A stretch of 64,000 nt of DNA from Bacteroidia bacterium (GTDB lineage Bacteria > Bacteroidota > Bacteroidia > Cytophagales > Cyclobacteriaceae), in the NCBI GenBank assembly GCA_030425425.1, contig JAUIAO010000006.1, positions 115,188 through 179,187 of the forward strand, read 5' to 3'. A model generated the notes under the pieces. It saw nothing but the letters and a program-made list of their open reading frames with translations, had not been told where the DNA came from and did no database searches. Below, piece after piece: positions 20,688-30,169 of the stretch. Both the position numbers and the translations under genes were made by a program. How positions within the stretch are numbered: position 1 is the stretch's first letter; each line of letters starts with the position of its first letter.

Positions 20688-21038
20688 ATGAACACCTTAG
20701 AAAAGGCGTGCAAAGACTATGATAGTAACATCAAGACTAATGGTATTTGCGTCATCAACACCAACACTGGAGAAATTGAATTCTCAGAGAGTTTTACAGA
20801 TGAAACCAATCAAATTCTGAACAACAGCCTGTCCTCTGGCAAACTCAAGGATTTTAACAGTCAGTTCAATTCAATTTTCTACAAAAGAGGTTTTCCTTCG
20901 ATTATCAGAATTAAACATGATCATTACAGTGAATTCATCAAATTCTTGGATGTAAACCATATCATGTACTTCATACAAGAAAACACTTCAATCAACTATC
21001 CAAAAATTAAAATACAACTGACCAAACTTGCCGCCTAG
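20688..21038 (+). CDS. Small hypothetical protein, possibly profilin/roadblock-like fold
   Basis: 116 aa from ATG 20688; 'NGICVINTNTGEIEFSESF'; 17 nt upstream of the PP2C gene. Confidence 0.5.
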   Translation: MNTLEKACKDYDSNIKTNGICVINTNTGEIEFSESFTDETNQILNNSLSSGKLKDFNSQFNSIFYKRGFPSIIRIKHDHYSEFIKFLDVNHIMYFIQENTSINYPKIKIQLTKLAA

Positions 21039-21055
21039 GGAAAAGAACCGCTAAC

Positions 21056-22228
21056 ATGATTGGAACCGAATCTAACAAGATTTCATATATCTGTAGAGAA
21101 CTGAAAGCCAAGCACCCTGGCATTAAACTCACTATGGCTTATGAATGGAATAAACACATCGAAATCTATCATAATGAAATAGAAGAGGATATAAATTTCA
21201 ATGCTCTACGTATGTTTTGCGTAAAGAATATTGGTCCTAACAGTGAATCAAGCATGGATGAAGAAAGCATCCAGGTAGATTATGATGAATTCGGGACTCT
21301 TGTTTTCTTTAGGTTTGAGCAAAAGCGATGGTTAATCATTGCTACAGACAAAGCTAGTTTTCCGGTTATCAATTTGGCAATAAAGGACTTAGATAAATCA
21401 GCTGTTGAGTTTGACTTGAAGGAGATCGAGGCGAAGGAGATTGAAGAGCTAGAAACTACTCACAATTTTGTGACTACTGACGAAGAGGAGGAAGTACTTC
21501 TGGAAGATCCGAAGCTGATGGCTGCCAGAAGATTACAACTGAGTATCTTACCAGATGTCAAATTGTTGGACAATTATTTCCAAAAGCATTTCTTGTACTT
21601 TCAGCCGGAGGATGTTTTAAGTGGTGACTTCTACTGGATCAAAGATTTTGAAAAAAGTTTATATCTGGTGGTAGCGGATTGTACCGGGCATAGCATGGAG
21701 GGTGCCCTATCTACTATGACAGTCAGCACGATTTTGAACCAAAGAATTGCTGCTGGTAAAAAACCTCAAGAAATTATAGAAGACATCTATGAAGACATCA
21801 AAAAAAGCAGTACTCTGCAAGACGAAGGGTATTCCATAGGTGTAGAATTAGCAATTTGTAGATTTGAGAAGGAATCACACCAGGTAGATATTGTGACAAG
21901 CGGGGTTCCTGTACTATATATCGAGGGTGAAAAACATCATCACCTTCTAAGGATTAAAGGAACACAGGATCCGTCGTATAAGGACTTAAAATTGGATCAT
22001 ATTAATTTATATGCTGAACAAGGACATAAGCTGGTATTATTTACTGATGGCTTATCTGATCAATTTGATAGTAACGACAAGAAAAAATTAGGTAACGCCG
22101 GAGTGAAAAAAATGTTTATGTCGATGAACGGCAACTTTTCTTTCAGTAGATTTATTCAAGACTTAGACGACTGGAGGGGAGCAACTAAACCAATGGATGA
22201 CATTACTGTCATGGCCATAGAAATGTAA
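21056..22228 (+). CDS. SpoIIE/RsbU-type PP2C serine phosphatase with novel N-terminal domain
   Basis: 390 aa; SGDFYWIKDFEKSLYLVVADCTGHSMEGALSTM, LVLFTDGLSDQFD, MDDITVMAIEM. Confidence 0.9.
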   Translation: MIGTESNKISYICRELKAKHPGIKLTMAYEWNKHIEIYHNEIEEDINFNALRMFCVKNIGPNSESSMDEESIQVDYDEFGTLVFFRFEQKRWLIIATDKASFPVINLAIKDLDKSAVEFDLKEIEAKEIEELETTHNFVTTDEEEEVLLEDPKLMAARRLQLSILPDVKLLDNYFQKHFLYFQPEDVLSGDFYWIKDFEKSLYLVVADCTGHSMEGALSTMTVSTILNQRIAAGKKPQEIIEDIYEDIKKSSTLQDEGYSIGVELAICRFEKESHQVDIVTSGVPVLYIEGEKHHHLLRIKGTQDPSYKDLKLDHINLYAEQGHKLVLFTDGLSDQFDSNDKKKLGNAGVKKMFMSMNGNFSFSRFIQDLDDWRGATKPMDDITVMAIEM

Positions 22229-22254
22229 TTATTTAACACTAAAACCACTAACAA

Positions 22255-22650
22255 ATGGATTTAAAAGAAGCAATCGGCGCAGCAATTAAGGAAGTACCAA
22301 AAGCTGTAGCAGCAGGGGTAGTAGACATGGACTCAGGTATGCTACTAGACATTAAAACTACTTCCAGTCACCCGAATGAGGTTTTTGACCTTTTGGCTGC
22401 CGCTACCAAGGATATGTACGAAGGAGAAAACGTAACCAATGTGGAGAAGATTTTCAAAAAGGCTAGAGGAGTAAAAACAGATGAAAGATATTTTCAGGAG
22501 TTTGTGGTTTTCTCAACAAACCTTGTTCATTACTTCACACGTATTCCTTCAAAACCAGGAACTGTTTTCGCAGTGGTTTGTCAGGGAGATGCGAACGTAG
22601 GTTTGATTTTGGTTAAAGCGAGAGAGATTGCCAGAGCACTCAAATTCTGA
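22255..22650 (+). CDS. Roadblock/LC7-like protein
   Basis: 131 aa; 'VAAGVVDMDSGMLLDIKT' N-terminal pattern, helix, 'GTVFAVVCQGDANVGLILVKAREIARAL' C-terminal pattern. Confidence 0.6.
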   Translation: MDLKEAIGAAIKEVPKAVAAGVVDMDSGMLLDIKTTSSHPNEVFDLLAAATKDMYEGENVTNVEKIFKKARGVKTDERYFQEFVVFSTNLVHYFTRIPSKPGTVFAVVCQGDANVGLILVKAREIARALKF

Positions 22651-23317
22651 TAAGTATACTTATCAAATCACTTGTAGGATCGATGATAAGACTATCCTTG
22701 ATTCTATCAATATTTCGATATATACGAAAAACATCTTAGTTATTATTGGACCAGGAGGGAGTGGGAAATCTACCCTCCTGTCTATTTTTGAAGGGTATTA
22801 CAAAGAACATTGTGAAACTTCGCATAAAACCACACCATTTCCACCAGAGCAGACAGCCACACTAGCCCAGACCTCAAAACTTTCTTATATATTTTCTTAT
22901 TTGCTGTCAGGAGTAGCAGATCCGGAAGTGGCGATTAAGCACTACTGGCAGGGAACAAAGGTGAAAGATCTATTATTAACCAACATAGACACTCCGCCTG
23001 ATGAGCTTCCAGAATGGCTAAAACGTCTTTTCATTATTACTGATTTCATGGTACGTAATGAGGATAAAGAATTCTGGCTATTGGATGAACCCGAACAGCA
23101 AATGGGAGATCACATTCACCATCTTGCAAAACTCCTGATGGAGCAAAAAAAGAATAAAACTATCATCGTGGTAACACACAATATGGCGTTCACAGAGCTC
23201 ATAGCTGACCATGTTTTGTACATACATTATGGTAATCAACGAGCTTTTTTAACTTCTGAAGAGTTCTTTTCTTCTGAAGATGAGCGTATTAAATATATCA
23301 TTAAAATGGGATGCTAA
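22628..23317 (+). CDS. Orphan ABC-type ATPase with atypical signature region
   Basis: 229 aa from TTG 22628, overlapping the previous CDS; Walker A GPGGSGKST, Walker B EFWLLDEP, H-loop VVTHN; no LSGGQ. Confidence 0.8.
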   Translation: MPEHSNSDKYTYQITCRIDDKTILDSINISIYTKNILVIIGPGGSGKSTLLSIFEGYYKEHCETSHKTTPFPPEQTATLAQTSKLSYIFSYLLSGVADPEVAIKHYWQGTKVKDLLLTNIDTPPDELPEWLKRLFIITDFMVRNEDKEFWLLDEPEQQMGDHIHHLAKLLMEQKKNKTIIVVTHNMAFTELIADHVLYIHYGNQRAFLTSEEFFSSEDERIKYIIKMGC

Positions 23318-23773
23318 ATGATCAAAGGATTTAACTGGATACTACCAAACCAATTAGCTGGCTCAGGACGACCAGGGTTATACAATGAGGCTGAGGAAGA
23401 CATTGAGTTTATTCAGGAGTTCGGTTTCAATAAGGTGATCTCTCTTACTGAAGACGCATTGGAACCAATATTTTATGACAATGATTTTGAGGTGATTCAC
23501 TTCCCTATTTCAGACATGTACGTTCCAAGGTTACAACCCACTCAAGAGCTATGCACGCAGTTGAAAAAAGACATTCAGAATGGGCAGTCCATTCTTGTTC
23601 ATTGTAAAGCCGGACTGGGAAGAACCGGAACGATAGAAGCATGTATTCTTGTGGAACTGGGTCATACCGGTGATGATGCCATAGTAGAAGTAAGAAAAAA
23701 GAACTCCTGGGCTATCCAGAACTCTATTCAGGAAGGTTTCATTCGTGATTATCACAAGTTCATTCATAAGTAA
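23318..23773 (+). CDS. Dual-specificity / CDKN3-like protein phosphatase
   Basis: 151 aa; HCKAGLGRTGT (HCX5R) and upstream ISD general acid region; ATG directly abuts the previous stop. Confidence 0.88.
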   Translation: MIKGFNWILPNQLAGSGRPGLYNEAEEDIEFIQEFGFNKVISLTEDALEPIFYDNDFEVIHFPISDMYVPRLQPTQELCTQLKKDIQNGQSILVHCKAGLGRTGTIEACILVELGHTGDDAIVEVRKKNSWAIQNSIQEGFIRDYHKFIHK

Positions 23774-23780
23774 TCGCACA

Positions 23781-23808
23781 AAAAAACCTTCGATTTCTCG
23801 AAGGTTTT
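23781..23808. terminator. Bidirectional terminator closing the signalling cassette
   Basis: aaaaaaccttcgatttctcgaaggtttt inverted repeat between convergent genes. Confidence 0.8.
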
Positions 23809-23830
23809 CAATTTTAAAGTTTTATCGTAG

Positions 23831-25372
23831 TTATTCTACAAAAAGATCTGAAGGCTGGTCAATAACTACTTTCTTGACATTGAGCTTATATCCTTGTACT
23901 AGTTTATCTACATCAAACACTTCCTGTGGCAAACTCTCCTTTACCACATTTGAATAGGACATTGGCGAGGCTGTATTATTGAGCATGCTTGCTTTTAGTG
24001 GTTCTATTTCATCAGTATCAGTAATCATGGTTACATACATATTTTCCACCTGTAGATATTTGGCTGCTGCGTTATTTACCTCTTCCAACGTAAGATCTGC
24101 TAGTTCCTGGTCCATTTCGCTGATATAATCAGTCATTCCATAAAAACGGGAATCAAGTAAAAAACCAAGCTGTCTTTCGGGTGACTGAATGTAGAGCTTC
24201 ATATAACTGCGCAAAAACTGTTTGGTTAAATCAAATTCCTCCTGAGTTAGTCCATCAGTCTTCACACGCTCAATTTCGCTCAAGGCCATTCTCATAGCAA
24301 AGTGTGCATGTCCGATTTCGATATCTGACAATTCTGGGTATTGACTTTTGAGGCTCAGTGCAGTTTGTACTGGTCGAATCCATACAGCAAAGTAATTTTG
24401 ACTTCTTGGAAAACCTGTTCTCGGTAATTGGTTTCTACCTCCAGATTGGTACCATTCTATGTAGGTATAATCACCGTAGTTCATAGACCTTTGTTCTCTG
24501 ATCAACTGATAAAGTTTTGAATATGATTTTCGGTGCTCGCCCAGGTATGAATTTACTACCAACATGGCTGGCCAATCATCAGATGAACGATCGATATTCA
24601 AAGGATATCCGGTATAGATGGCAGTTCCGAGATTTTTAGGTTTAGGCACTAGCTGAACCTGAATTCCATCAGGCATATCAATTTCACCTATTTCTGGAAT
24701 TTCGGGAGCTTCATTGTTCATTTTATTGACATCTGCTTTGAGTTTTTGCACAAAATCAGATGGATAGTCTCCTGCTATTCCGATGGTCACATTCTTACTA
24801 GTGAAGTACTTTTGATAGTGACTTACTACATCTTCTCTGGTAATATTAGCCAATCCATTTGCTGTTCCATTTTTCATATAAGCGTACCTTGTACCAGCAA
24901 AAAGCTGAGCTTCGAGAGCCATTTTACTGAATTCCTCATCGGAATTCGCTTTAATGACTTCCTTCACATAAACTTCGGCATTTGATTTCACCCTGCTGAA
25001 GTCTTTTTCAGAGAATGCCGGAGAAAGCAATACCCCTCTAAAAACTTCATAAAAATCACTTAAGAAATCCTTATGGACTTCAAATGTGACGGTAGTCATC
25101 TCCTTATCAGTAAATGAATAATAATATGCTGCCATCGGATACAAAATATCGTCGATTTCAGATTTAGAGAGTTGCTCGCTTCCAGTCTCTGTTAGTAACG
25201 AAGCAGTTAGGTTAGTCAACCCTTCCTTACCAACCGGGTCGCAAATTGATCCGTTTCTGAAGCTATATTTCACTACAATCTTAGTAGAGGCCATTGGTAA
25301 CTCTACCACTTCCTGAGCTATTGAAAAAGTGCTCAGAAGAAACAATGCTATATATATAATTCTTTTCATCAC
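23831..25372 (-). CDS. M16 family peptidase (inactive-type subunit)
   Basis: 513 aa; M16 fold features, no HxxEH; 3' of an active M16 gene. Confidence 0.87.
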   Translation of the reverse strand: MMKRIIYIALFLLSTFSIAQEVVELPMASTKIVVKYSFRNGSICDPVGKEGLTNLTASLLTETGSEQLSKSEIDDILYPMAAYYYSFTDKEMTTVTFEVHKDFLSDFYEVFRGVLLSPAFSEKDFSRVKSNAEVYVKEVIKANSDEEFSKMALEAQLFAGTRYAYMKNGTANGLANITREDVVSHYQKYFTSKNVTIGIAGDYPSDFVQKLKADVNKMNNEAPEIPEIGEIDMPDGIQVQLVPKPKNLGTAIYTGYPLNIDRSSDDWPAMLVVNSYLGEHRKSYSKLYQLIREQRSMNYGDYTYIEWYQSGGRNQLPRTGFPRSQNYFAVWIRPVQTALSLKSQYPELSDIEIGHAHFAMRMALSEIERVKTDGLTQEEFDLTKQFLRSYMKLYIQSPERQLGFLLDSRFYGMTDYISEMDQELADLTLEEVNNAAAKYLQVENMYVTMITDTDEIEPLKASMLNNTASPMSYSNVVKESLPQEVFDVDKLVQGYKLNVKKVVIDQPSDLFVE

Positions 25373-25381
25373 TTTTTCAGT

Positions 25382-26761
25382 TTATAATTTCACATTGAGG
25401 CTTTCAGTAACTTCCAGCTCTTCATCAGGTGAGATGGTACCTACAGTAAGGTGTTCAGGTACAAAATACTTTTTTGCTACTTCCATGATATCTTCTGGCG
25501 TAACCGCATCATAGTTTGCATAAGCTTTGTTCACAGAAGCAGGATCACCAGTAAGCCATGTGTACCACGCCAGAGATTCTGCAATATCACTTGGATTATC
25601 TATGCCCATCGCATATTGATATTTGATGTGACTTTTAGTCTGCTGAAGCAATTGCTGATCTACCGGATTATTTTTAAGGTCACTAAGCACCTTATCTACC
25701 TCACTTTTCACGTAAGCCATGTCATCCTTGTTCACTAGCATGGTGTTTACAGACCATAATCCCGGATCTACAGTGCTCAGTGCTCCTGCTCCTAGTCTTC
25801 TTACCTTCTGCTCTTCAACTACCAGTTTTTTATAGATATCAGATTTCTCTGAGAAGGCGAGACTTGAAATCACCTCCAGCACAGCCATGTCTTTTTCATC
25901 AACCGAAAAGGCAGGGCCCTTGTAGCTTAAATTAAGTACTGGTGGGAAATTTGGTTCCTGAACATGTGCATATCTGGTTTCAGTTTGCTCGGGTTCCGTA
26001 GGAATTTCCTGTATAAATGAACCAGTTTCCCAATCTCCGAAGTATTTTTTTGCAAGCGAGTTTACCTTATCCTGGGTCACATCTCCTACCACCAGTATCG
26101 TACAGTATTCAGGTCGGTAGTATCGATCAAAAAACTCCAAAGAGTATTCATATTGATTGGGCATATCTACCACATCTTCCCAAAAGCCCATAGTCGTATG
26201 AGAATATGTATGATCTGTAAATGCAGTGTTATAAGTCTTTTCATATAGCTTCATATAAGGACTTGCATAGTTCTTTGTGTATTCCCCTTTCACTGCGCCG
26301 GCTTCTACCTTGAAGTCTTCTTCCGAATAGTTGAGGTTCATGAACCTGTCTGCTTCCAGCTCAAACATCTTATCGAGCATTTCAGCATTACCAGTCATAT
26401 GATAAACTGTACGATCCCACCAGGTATTGGCATTCGCAGCAGCACCAATTGCCTTGAGGGCTTCACCATATTCTGCTTTTGAGTAATTATCCGTACCGCG
26501 AAACATCATGTGCTCAAAAAAGTGGGCAAACCCTGATTTACCAGCTTCCACCTCATTTCTACTCCCCACTCTTACTACAATGTAAAATGACGCTAGCCCA
26601 GGACTATTATAGGGAACAGTCACTACATTCAGTCCATTTTCCATTTTCATTTGCTGAATGGGATAAGGAAATATCCCTTCCTCTTTGGTGGCTTCTTTTT
26701 GTGGGGAACAACCCAACAAGTGTAGAAAAACTGCCACCAGTATAATTCCTAGTTTTTTCAT
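25382..26761 (-). CDS. M16 family zinc metallopeptidase (catalytic subunit)
   Basis: 459 aa; GFAHFFEHMMFRGT (HxxEH), lipobox LLGCSP. Confidence 0.93.
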   Translation of the reverse strand: MKKLGIILVAVFLHLLGCSPQKEATKEEGIFPYPIQQMKMENGLNVVTVPYNSPGLASFYIVVRVGSRNEVEAGKSGFAHFFEHMMFRGTDNYSKAEYGEALKAIGAAANANTWWDRTVYHMTGNAEMLDKMFELEADRFMNLNYSEEDFKVEAGAVKGEYTKNYASPYMKLYEKTYNTAFTDHTYSHTTMGFWEDVVDMPNQYEYSLEFFDRYYRPEYCTILVVGDVTQDKVNSLAKKYFGDWETGSFIQEIPTEPEQTETRYAHVQEPNFPPVLNLSYKGPAFSVDEKDMAVLEVISSLAFSEKSDIYKKLVVEEQKVRRLGAGALSTVDPGLWSVNTMLVNKDDMAYVKSEVDKVLSDLKNNPVDQQLLQQTKSHIKYQYAMGIDNPSDIAESLAWYTWLTGDPASVNKAYANYDAVTPEDIMEVAKKYFVPEHLTVGTISPDEELEVTESLNVKL

Positions 26762-26871
26762 GCTAATGTGCTTTTTTCTTAAAATTAGGAGTTATCAAAA
26801 AATCAATCAAACTTGTATTTTAAGTGGTATTTATCTTTGTCAGACGGTTTGATCGTGATTTGAAAAAAGCA

Positions 26872-26904
26872 CAAAAAAAACCGCATCATTTCTGACACGG
26901 TTTT
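26872..26904 (-). terminator. Intrinsic terminator downstream of thioredoxin gene
   Basis: aaaccg..tttctgacacggttt with T8 on the minus strand. Confidence 0.65.
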
Positions 26905-26923
26905 CCTCTTCATACTGTGTACT

Positions 26924-27289
26924 TTATTCAGAAACTGAAGCTATCAATTCTTTTTCGATGATTTCTTCCAAAACGTGCTTAGGAAGTGCTCCTGCCTGCA
27001 TCATTGGTTGCTTGTCCATCGGGATAAACAAAATGCTAGGGATACTCCTAATCTGAAAAACAGCCGCAAGCTCCTGTTCTACCTCTGTATCTATCTTATA
27101 AATAGTGATTTCTGGATGTTCATTACTCAACTCCTCCAAAACAGGAGCAACCATTTTACATGGTCCACACCAATCTGCATAAAAATCTATAATAGCCGGC
27201 TTATTACCTTTGTATTTCCACTCCTTTTCTACTGAATAGTCAAAGACCTCTTCTTTGAACTTCTCTGCTGTTAGCATTACTGTTGCCAT
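26924..27289 (-). CDS. trxA: Thioredoxin
   Basis: 121 aa; DFYADWCGPCKMVAPVLEE. Confidence 0.93.
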   Translation of the reverse strand: MATVMLTAEKFKEEVFDYSVEKEWKYKGNKPAIIDFYADWCGPCKMVAPVLEELSNEHPEITIYKIDTEVEQELAAVFQIRSIPSILFIPMDKQPMMQAGALPKHVLEEIIEKELIASVSE

Positions 27290-27384
27290 GGTTTCTAAAG
27301 TTTTAATTCAATACAAATGTACGGATGAGATGACCTCAGGTGTGTAACCCTTGTTACGCTAACTTTGGGATGATGAAGAAGGAA

Positions 27385-27714
27385 TCACATCTCATGTTTT
27401 ACATGCTCTACCAACCTATCACAAACTGCATTTAATTCTGACGCCATATACTCGTCTCCTGTACTATTCAGTAAAGTCTGGGCAATACCACCGATACAGT
27501 CTATATAAAACCTCTTCATTTCATCTACTGGCATATCCTTTGACCAAAGATCAATTCTTAAGGTATTTTTGACTTTTTGATCCCACATGGAGAGACTTAT
27601 GGATTTTGTCTCGGAAGGGCCCGGCTGGTCTTTCTCATCTGCATCCCAAAATATCTTTTCAGGGATGTTCTGTTCGTCTAATTCTACGGTGAGTTTTATT
27701 TCTGATTTTTTCAT
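27385..27714 (-). CDS. gldC: Gliding motility protein GldC
   Basis: 109 aa; KSEIKLTVELDEQNIPEKIFWDADEKDQPGPSETKSISLSMWDQKVKNTLRIDLWSKDMPVDEMKRFYIDCIGG. Confidence 0.93.
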   Translation of the reverse strand: MKKSEIKLTVELDEQNIPEKIFWDADEKDQPGPSETKSISLSMWDQKVKNTLRIDLWSKDMPVDEMKRFYIDCIGGIAQTLLNSTGDEYMASELNAVCDRLVEHVKHEM

Positions 27715-28553
27715 TCAGGTAAACTATTTTGAAAGTCCACATAGTCAAATGAAGCGCTTGATTCATCTATTGCCGATTTATCACATCCTACCTCATCAGC
27801 TTTGGCATTAATGTCTTCCACTCGGTCTTTTGGATCTGGATGTGTACTAAAGAAAGTTGGTGTACTCCCGGTTGCATCTGCTTCTATCAATTTTTTAAAG
27901 AATGTATATGCACCATTGCACGCATATTCTGTATTGGCAAGGTATTCTACAGAATAGTCATCGGCCTCAGCTTCTGCATCTCTGCTGAATGCCAAAGTAG
28001 CCCCCGTGCCAGCAATCTGCGCAGCAATCTGGGCCAACTGAGAAGCATCTTCACCTAGTGCAATACTTAGCAATAACTGTATTCCATATTCACGCTGCAT
28101 GGCTTTCACACTATGCCTTCTATCCGCGTGAGCCAGCTCGTGTCCCATGACACCTGCCAGATCATCCGCTTTGTCCAGATATTTGATCAATCCAGTATAT
28201 ACATAGATGTAGCCTCCCGGAGTGGCAAATGCATTTAGTACATCATCATGAATGATATGAATTTTCCATGCAAAATCATCCTTGTGAACGATCTCTCCAG
28301 AGTTAAGTATTTGGTTTGTCATACCCTGCAGATATGCGTAAGCCTCAGGATATTCTGTTTCTGACAATATAGTAAACGAAGTATCCGAAGCAATCTGCTC
28401 AGATACTTGCAGGCCGAGTGCTTTATCATCTTCAATTGTAAACAACACCACTCCGTCTCCATCTCCACAAGACATCATAGCCGTAATTCCAATAATGAGC
28501 CCTAGAAGGACTGATAGTTTAATATTTCTCATATCATTCAATTTTAAACCCAC
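27711..28553 (-). CDS. M48 family metalloprotease (lipoprotein)
   Basis: 280 aa; GVMGHELAHADRRH; overlaps gldC start by 4 nt. Confidence 0.92.
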   Translation of the reverse strand: MGLKLNDMRNIKLSVLLGLIIGITAMMSCGDGDGVVLFTIEDDKALGLQVSEQIASDTSFTILSETEYPEAYAYLQGMTNQILNSGEIVHKDDFAWKIHIIHDDVLNAFATPGGYIYVYTGLIKYLDKADDLAGVMGHELAHADRRHSVKAMQREYGIQLLLSIALGEDASQLAQIAAQIAGTGATLAFSRDAEAEADDYSVEYLANTEYACNGAYTFFKKLIEADATGSTPTFFSTHPDPKDRVEDINAKADEVGCDKSAIDESSASFDYVDFQNSLPE

Positions 28554-28560
28554 AAACCTC

Positions 28561-29520
28561 TTATAAATTATGGTTCATAAGGATCTTGCGAGCATTCTCT
28601 TTGTCATTGCTTAGTTGTGCTTTTAATGCTTCGATATTCTCGAATTTCTGCTCTTTGCGTAATCTATCAACAAACTCGATAGTTAATCTTTCGTTATAAA
28701 TATCCTCTTCAAAATCAAAGATATTCACTTCTATTCGCCTTTCCTGCCCAGAAACTGTAGGTCTTAAGCCAATGTTCAACATCCCAAAATACTTAGAACC
28801 ATTCCAGGAAACATATACGGCATAGGAACCATCTGCAGGAATCAGCTTGTAGCTTTCAGGAACGTCTATGTTCGCCGTTGGGAATCCGATGCTTCTTCCG
28901 ATCCGATCACCCTCCATCACAAATCCCGACAAACAATAGTTTCTTCCCAGCAAGTCATTAGCGCTTTTGATTTCTCCAGAGGAAAGAGCTTCTCTAATAG
29001 CTGTGGAACTTACACCTATATGATCAACGTCTTGTCTGGAAATTTCCTCTGTTTCAAAACCATATTGGCCGGAATGCTCCATGAGATAGTCAAACCCTCC
29101 TTCCCTATTCTTACCGAATCGGTGATCATATCCAATAACAAGCTTTTTCGTATTTAGTTTATCGACAAGAATACTCTGAATGAATTCTTCAGAACTCAAC
29201 TCCGAAAACTGTTTGGTAAAAGGAATTTTAATGAGATAATCAATCCCTGTTTTTTCTAGTAAGATCGCCTTTTCCTCAAAAGTGGTTAATAGTCTGAGGG
29301 CATCCTGATCTTTTTTCAATACGAACCTCGGATGAGGCCAAAATGTCAAAACAGCGCTTTTACCATGATGAGCTTTGGCTACCTGTACAATTTCACGGAG
29401 AATTTTTTGATGCCCCACATGTACACCATCGAAGGTACCACTCGTAACTACTGCGTAAGCAGGAGCCTCAAAATTCGATAAATCATCAATTAACTTCATC
29501 CGACCGGACTTTCTCCACAA
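28561..29520 (-). CDS. ribF: Bifunctional riboflavin kinase/FAD synthetase
   Basis: 319 aa (start possibly 29499); SGTFDGVHVGHQKIL, GRSIGFPTANI. Confidence 0.95.
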   Translation of the reverse strand: MWRKSGRMKLIDDLSNFEAPAYAVVTSGTFDGVHVGHQKILREIVQVAKAHHGKSAVLTFWPHPRFVLKKDQDALRLLTTFEEKAILLEKTGIDYLIKIPFTKQFSELSSEEFIQSILVDKLNTKKLVIGYDHRFGKNREGGFDYLMEHSGQYGFETEEISRQDVDHIGVSSTAIREALSSGEIKSANDLLGRNYCLSGFVMEGDRIGRSIGFPTANIDVPESYKLIPADGSYAVYVSWNGSKYFGMLNIGLRPTVSGQERRIEVNIFDFEEDIYNERLTIEFVDRLRKEQKFENIEALKAQLSNDKENARKILMNHNL

Positions 29521-30169
29521 AACTGATCAAATCCTCCGCTTCATCCACAGAATAATCACCAATTTTGGTTCTTCTAAGACTTTTAAGATACCCTCCCACT
29601 CCCAATGATTCTCCAAAATCTCTTGCAATGCTTCGGATATAAGTTCCTTTGGAACAATCTATTCTAAATTGAACCTCATCATCGTTAAAAGATAGAATCT
29701 CAAAAGTTTTGATAGTAACTCGTCTTGGATCAATTTTTACCTCTTCATTCTTTCGAGCCATTTTATAAGCTCGTTTACCTCCTACTTTTACAGCAGAATG
29801 AGCTGGCGGTATCTGATCAATTTCGCCGGTAAAAGCTTCAGCCGCACGAGTAATATCAGTAATAGTCAGGTGCGAATAATCTCTTTCTGAGTCAAATTCG
29901 GTTTCTAAATCATAAGAAGGAGTAGTTTTCCCGATCCCAATGATTCCCTCATAGGTTTTATCCAACCCCTGCAATTCATTCAGCTTTTTAGTGAACTTAC
30001 CTGTGCCGATTAAAAGTAATCCTGTAGCTAGTGGATCCAGAGTCCCTGCATGCCCAATTTTCTTTACTTTTAAAGCATATCTCAACTTCTTCACTACGTC
30101 AAAAGAAGTCCAGGTGAGTGGTTTATCAATCAGAAGGATCTTGCCTTCACTGTACTGATTTACATCCAT
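29486..30169 (-). CDS. truB: tRNA pseudouridine(55) synthase TruB
   Basis: 227 aa; KIGHAGTLDPLATGLLLI. Confidence 0.96.
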   Translation of the reverse strand: MDVNQYSEGKILLIDKPLTWTSFDVVKKLRYALKVKKIGHAGTLDPLATGLLLIGTGKFTKKLNELQGLDKTYEGIIGIGKTTPSYDLETEFDSERDYSHLTITDITRAAEAFTGEIDQIPPAHSAVKVGGKRAYKMARKNEEVKIDPRRVTIKTFEILSFNDDEVQFRIDCSKGTYIRSIARDFGESLGVGGYLKSLRRTKIGDYSVDEAEDLISFVEKVRSDEVN

